A stretch of 5,816 nucleotides of DNA from an uncultured Lachnospiraceae bacterium. GTDB taxonomy: Bacteria > Bacillota > Clostridia > Lachnospirales > Lachnospiraceae. A model generated the notes under the pieces. The model saw nothing but the letters and a program-made list of their open reading frames with translations. It was not told the origin of the DNA and made no database searches. The position numbers were made by a program, and so were the translations under genes. The DNA lies in NCBI GenBank assembly GCA_937877165.1, contig CALEFO010000071.1, positions 1 through 5,816 on the forward strand, read 5' to 3'. This document shows positions 5,767-5,816 of the stretch, in pieces. Position 1 is the stretch's first letter. Every line of letters begins with the position of its first letter.

Positions 5767-5816
5767 ATGATTATAATCAGAATGTCGGGGGGACTCGGCA
5801 ATCAGATGTTTCAATA
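5767..5816 (+). CDS. GT11 alpha-1,2-fucosyltransferase-like protein, N-terminal fragment (3' end outside window)
   Basis: Only 16 complete codons are visible, MIIIRMSGGLGNQMFQ, followed by TA, which would begin a Tyr codon if the next base is C or T. The GGLGNQMFQY start is the hallmark of GT11 enzymes, which transfer L-fucose from GDP-fucose in alpha-1,2 linkage, usually to galactose. The first strand and glycine-rich loop form the start of the GT-B N-terminal lobe. Upstream purine-rich sites are AAAGGA (5748-5753, 13 nt away) and the G-run at 5759-5764 (2 nt away); neither spacing is ideal, so the start is chosen on the protein match. The gene follows the amidotransferase by 140 nt on the same strand, in keeping with a fucose-containing repeat unit. 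Catalytic motifs lie beyond the edge, so integrity and linkage cannot be judged. Confidence 0.8.
   Translation, partial: MIIIRMSGGLGNQMFQ

Noticed and set aside
5631..5816. Open frame running from just after the amidotransferase stop to the window edge
   Set aside because: It overlaps the GT11 start in another frame and its translation shows no recognisable family motif.

Overview
This window looks like part of a surface-polysaccharide (capsule or exopolysaccharide) locus from a Gram-positive anaerobe, most likely a member of Clostridia such as Lachnospiraceae. The reasons are purine-rich Shine-Dalgarno sites before most genes, use of a TTG start, GC content that by eye is in the mid-50s, and the style of the glycosyltransferases. 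The taxonomic call is an inference and is not proven by any single sequence feature. All recognised genes lie on the + strand.

Layout. Positions 1-264 hold the C-terminal end of a GT4-type glycosyltransferase that begins left of the window. Between it and the next gene lies a striking perfect 13-bp inverted repeat (296-337) followed by six T residues; its left arm carries an extended -10 promoter motif. Then come a WbpP-like UDP-HexNAc 4-epimerase (366-1340), a DUF2334 polysaccharide-deacetylase-like protein (1341-2087, TTG start directly after the previous stop), a 170-nt gap, a complete GT4 glycosyltransferase (2258-3526), a 114-nt gap, a glutamine-hydrolysing asparagine-synthase-type amidotransferase (3641-5626), a 140-nt gap with a foldable inverted repeat, and the first 16 complete codons of a GT11 alpha-1,2-fucosyltransferase-like gene (5767-5816), cut by the right edge.

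How the genes may work together. The epimerase would interconvert UDP-GlcNAc and UDP-GalNAc (or their uronic acids). The deacetylase-like protein may remove an acetyl group from a sugar or polymer. The two GT4 enzymes and the GT11 enzyme would assemble the repeat unit. The asparagine-synthase homologue may amidate a sugar carboxylate rather than make free asparagine, as proposed for WbpS in the Pseudomonas aeruginosa O6 locus, which also has WbpP. No uronic-acid dehydrogenase, flippase, polymerase or priming transferase is visible here, so this pathway reading is a hypothesis. I found no tRNA, rRNA, CRISPR array, insertion sequence or obvious novel defence system.
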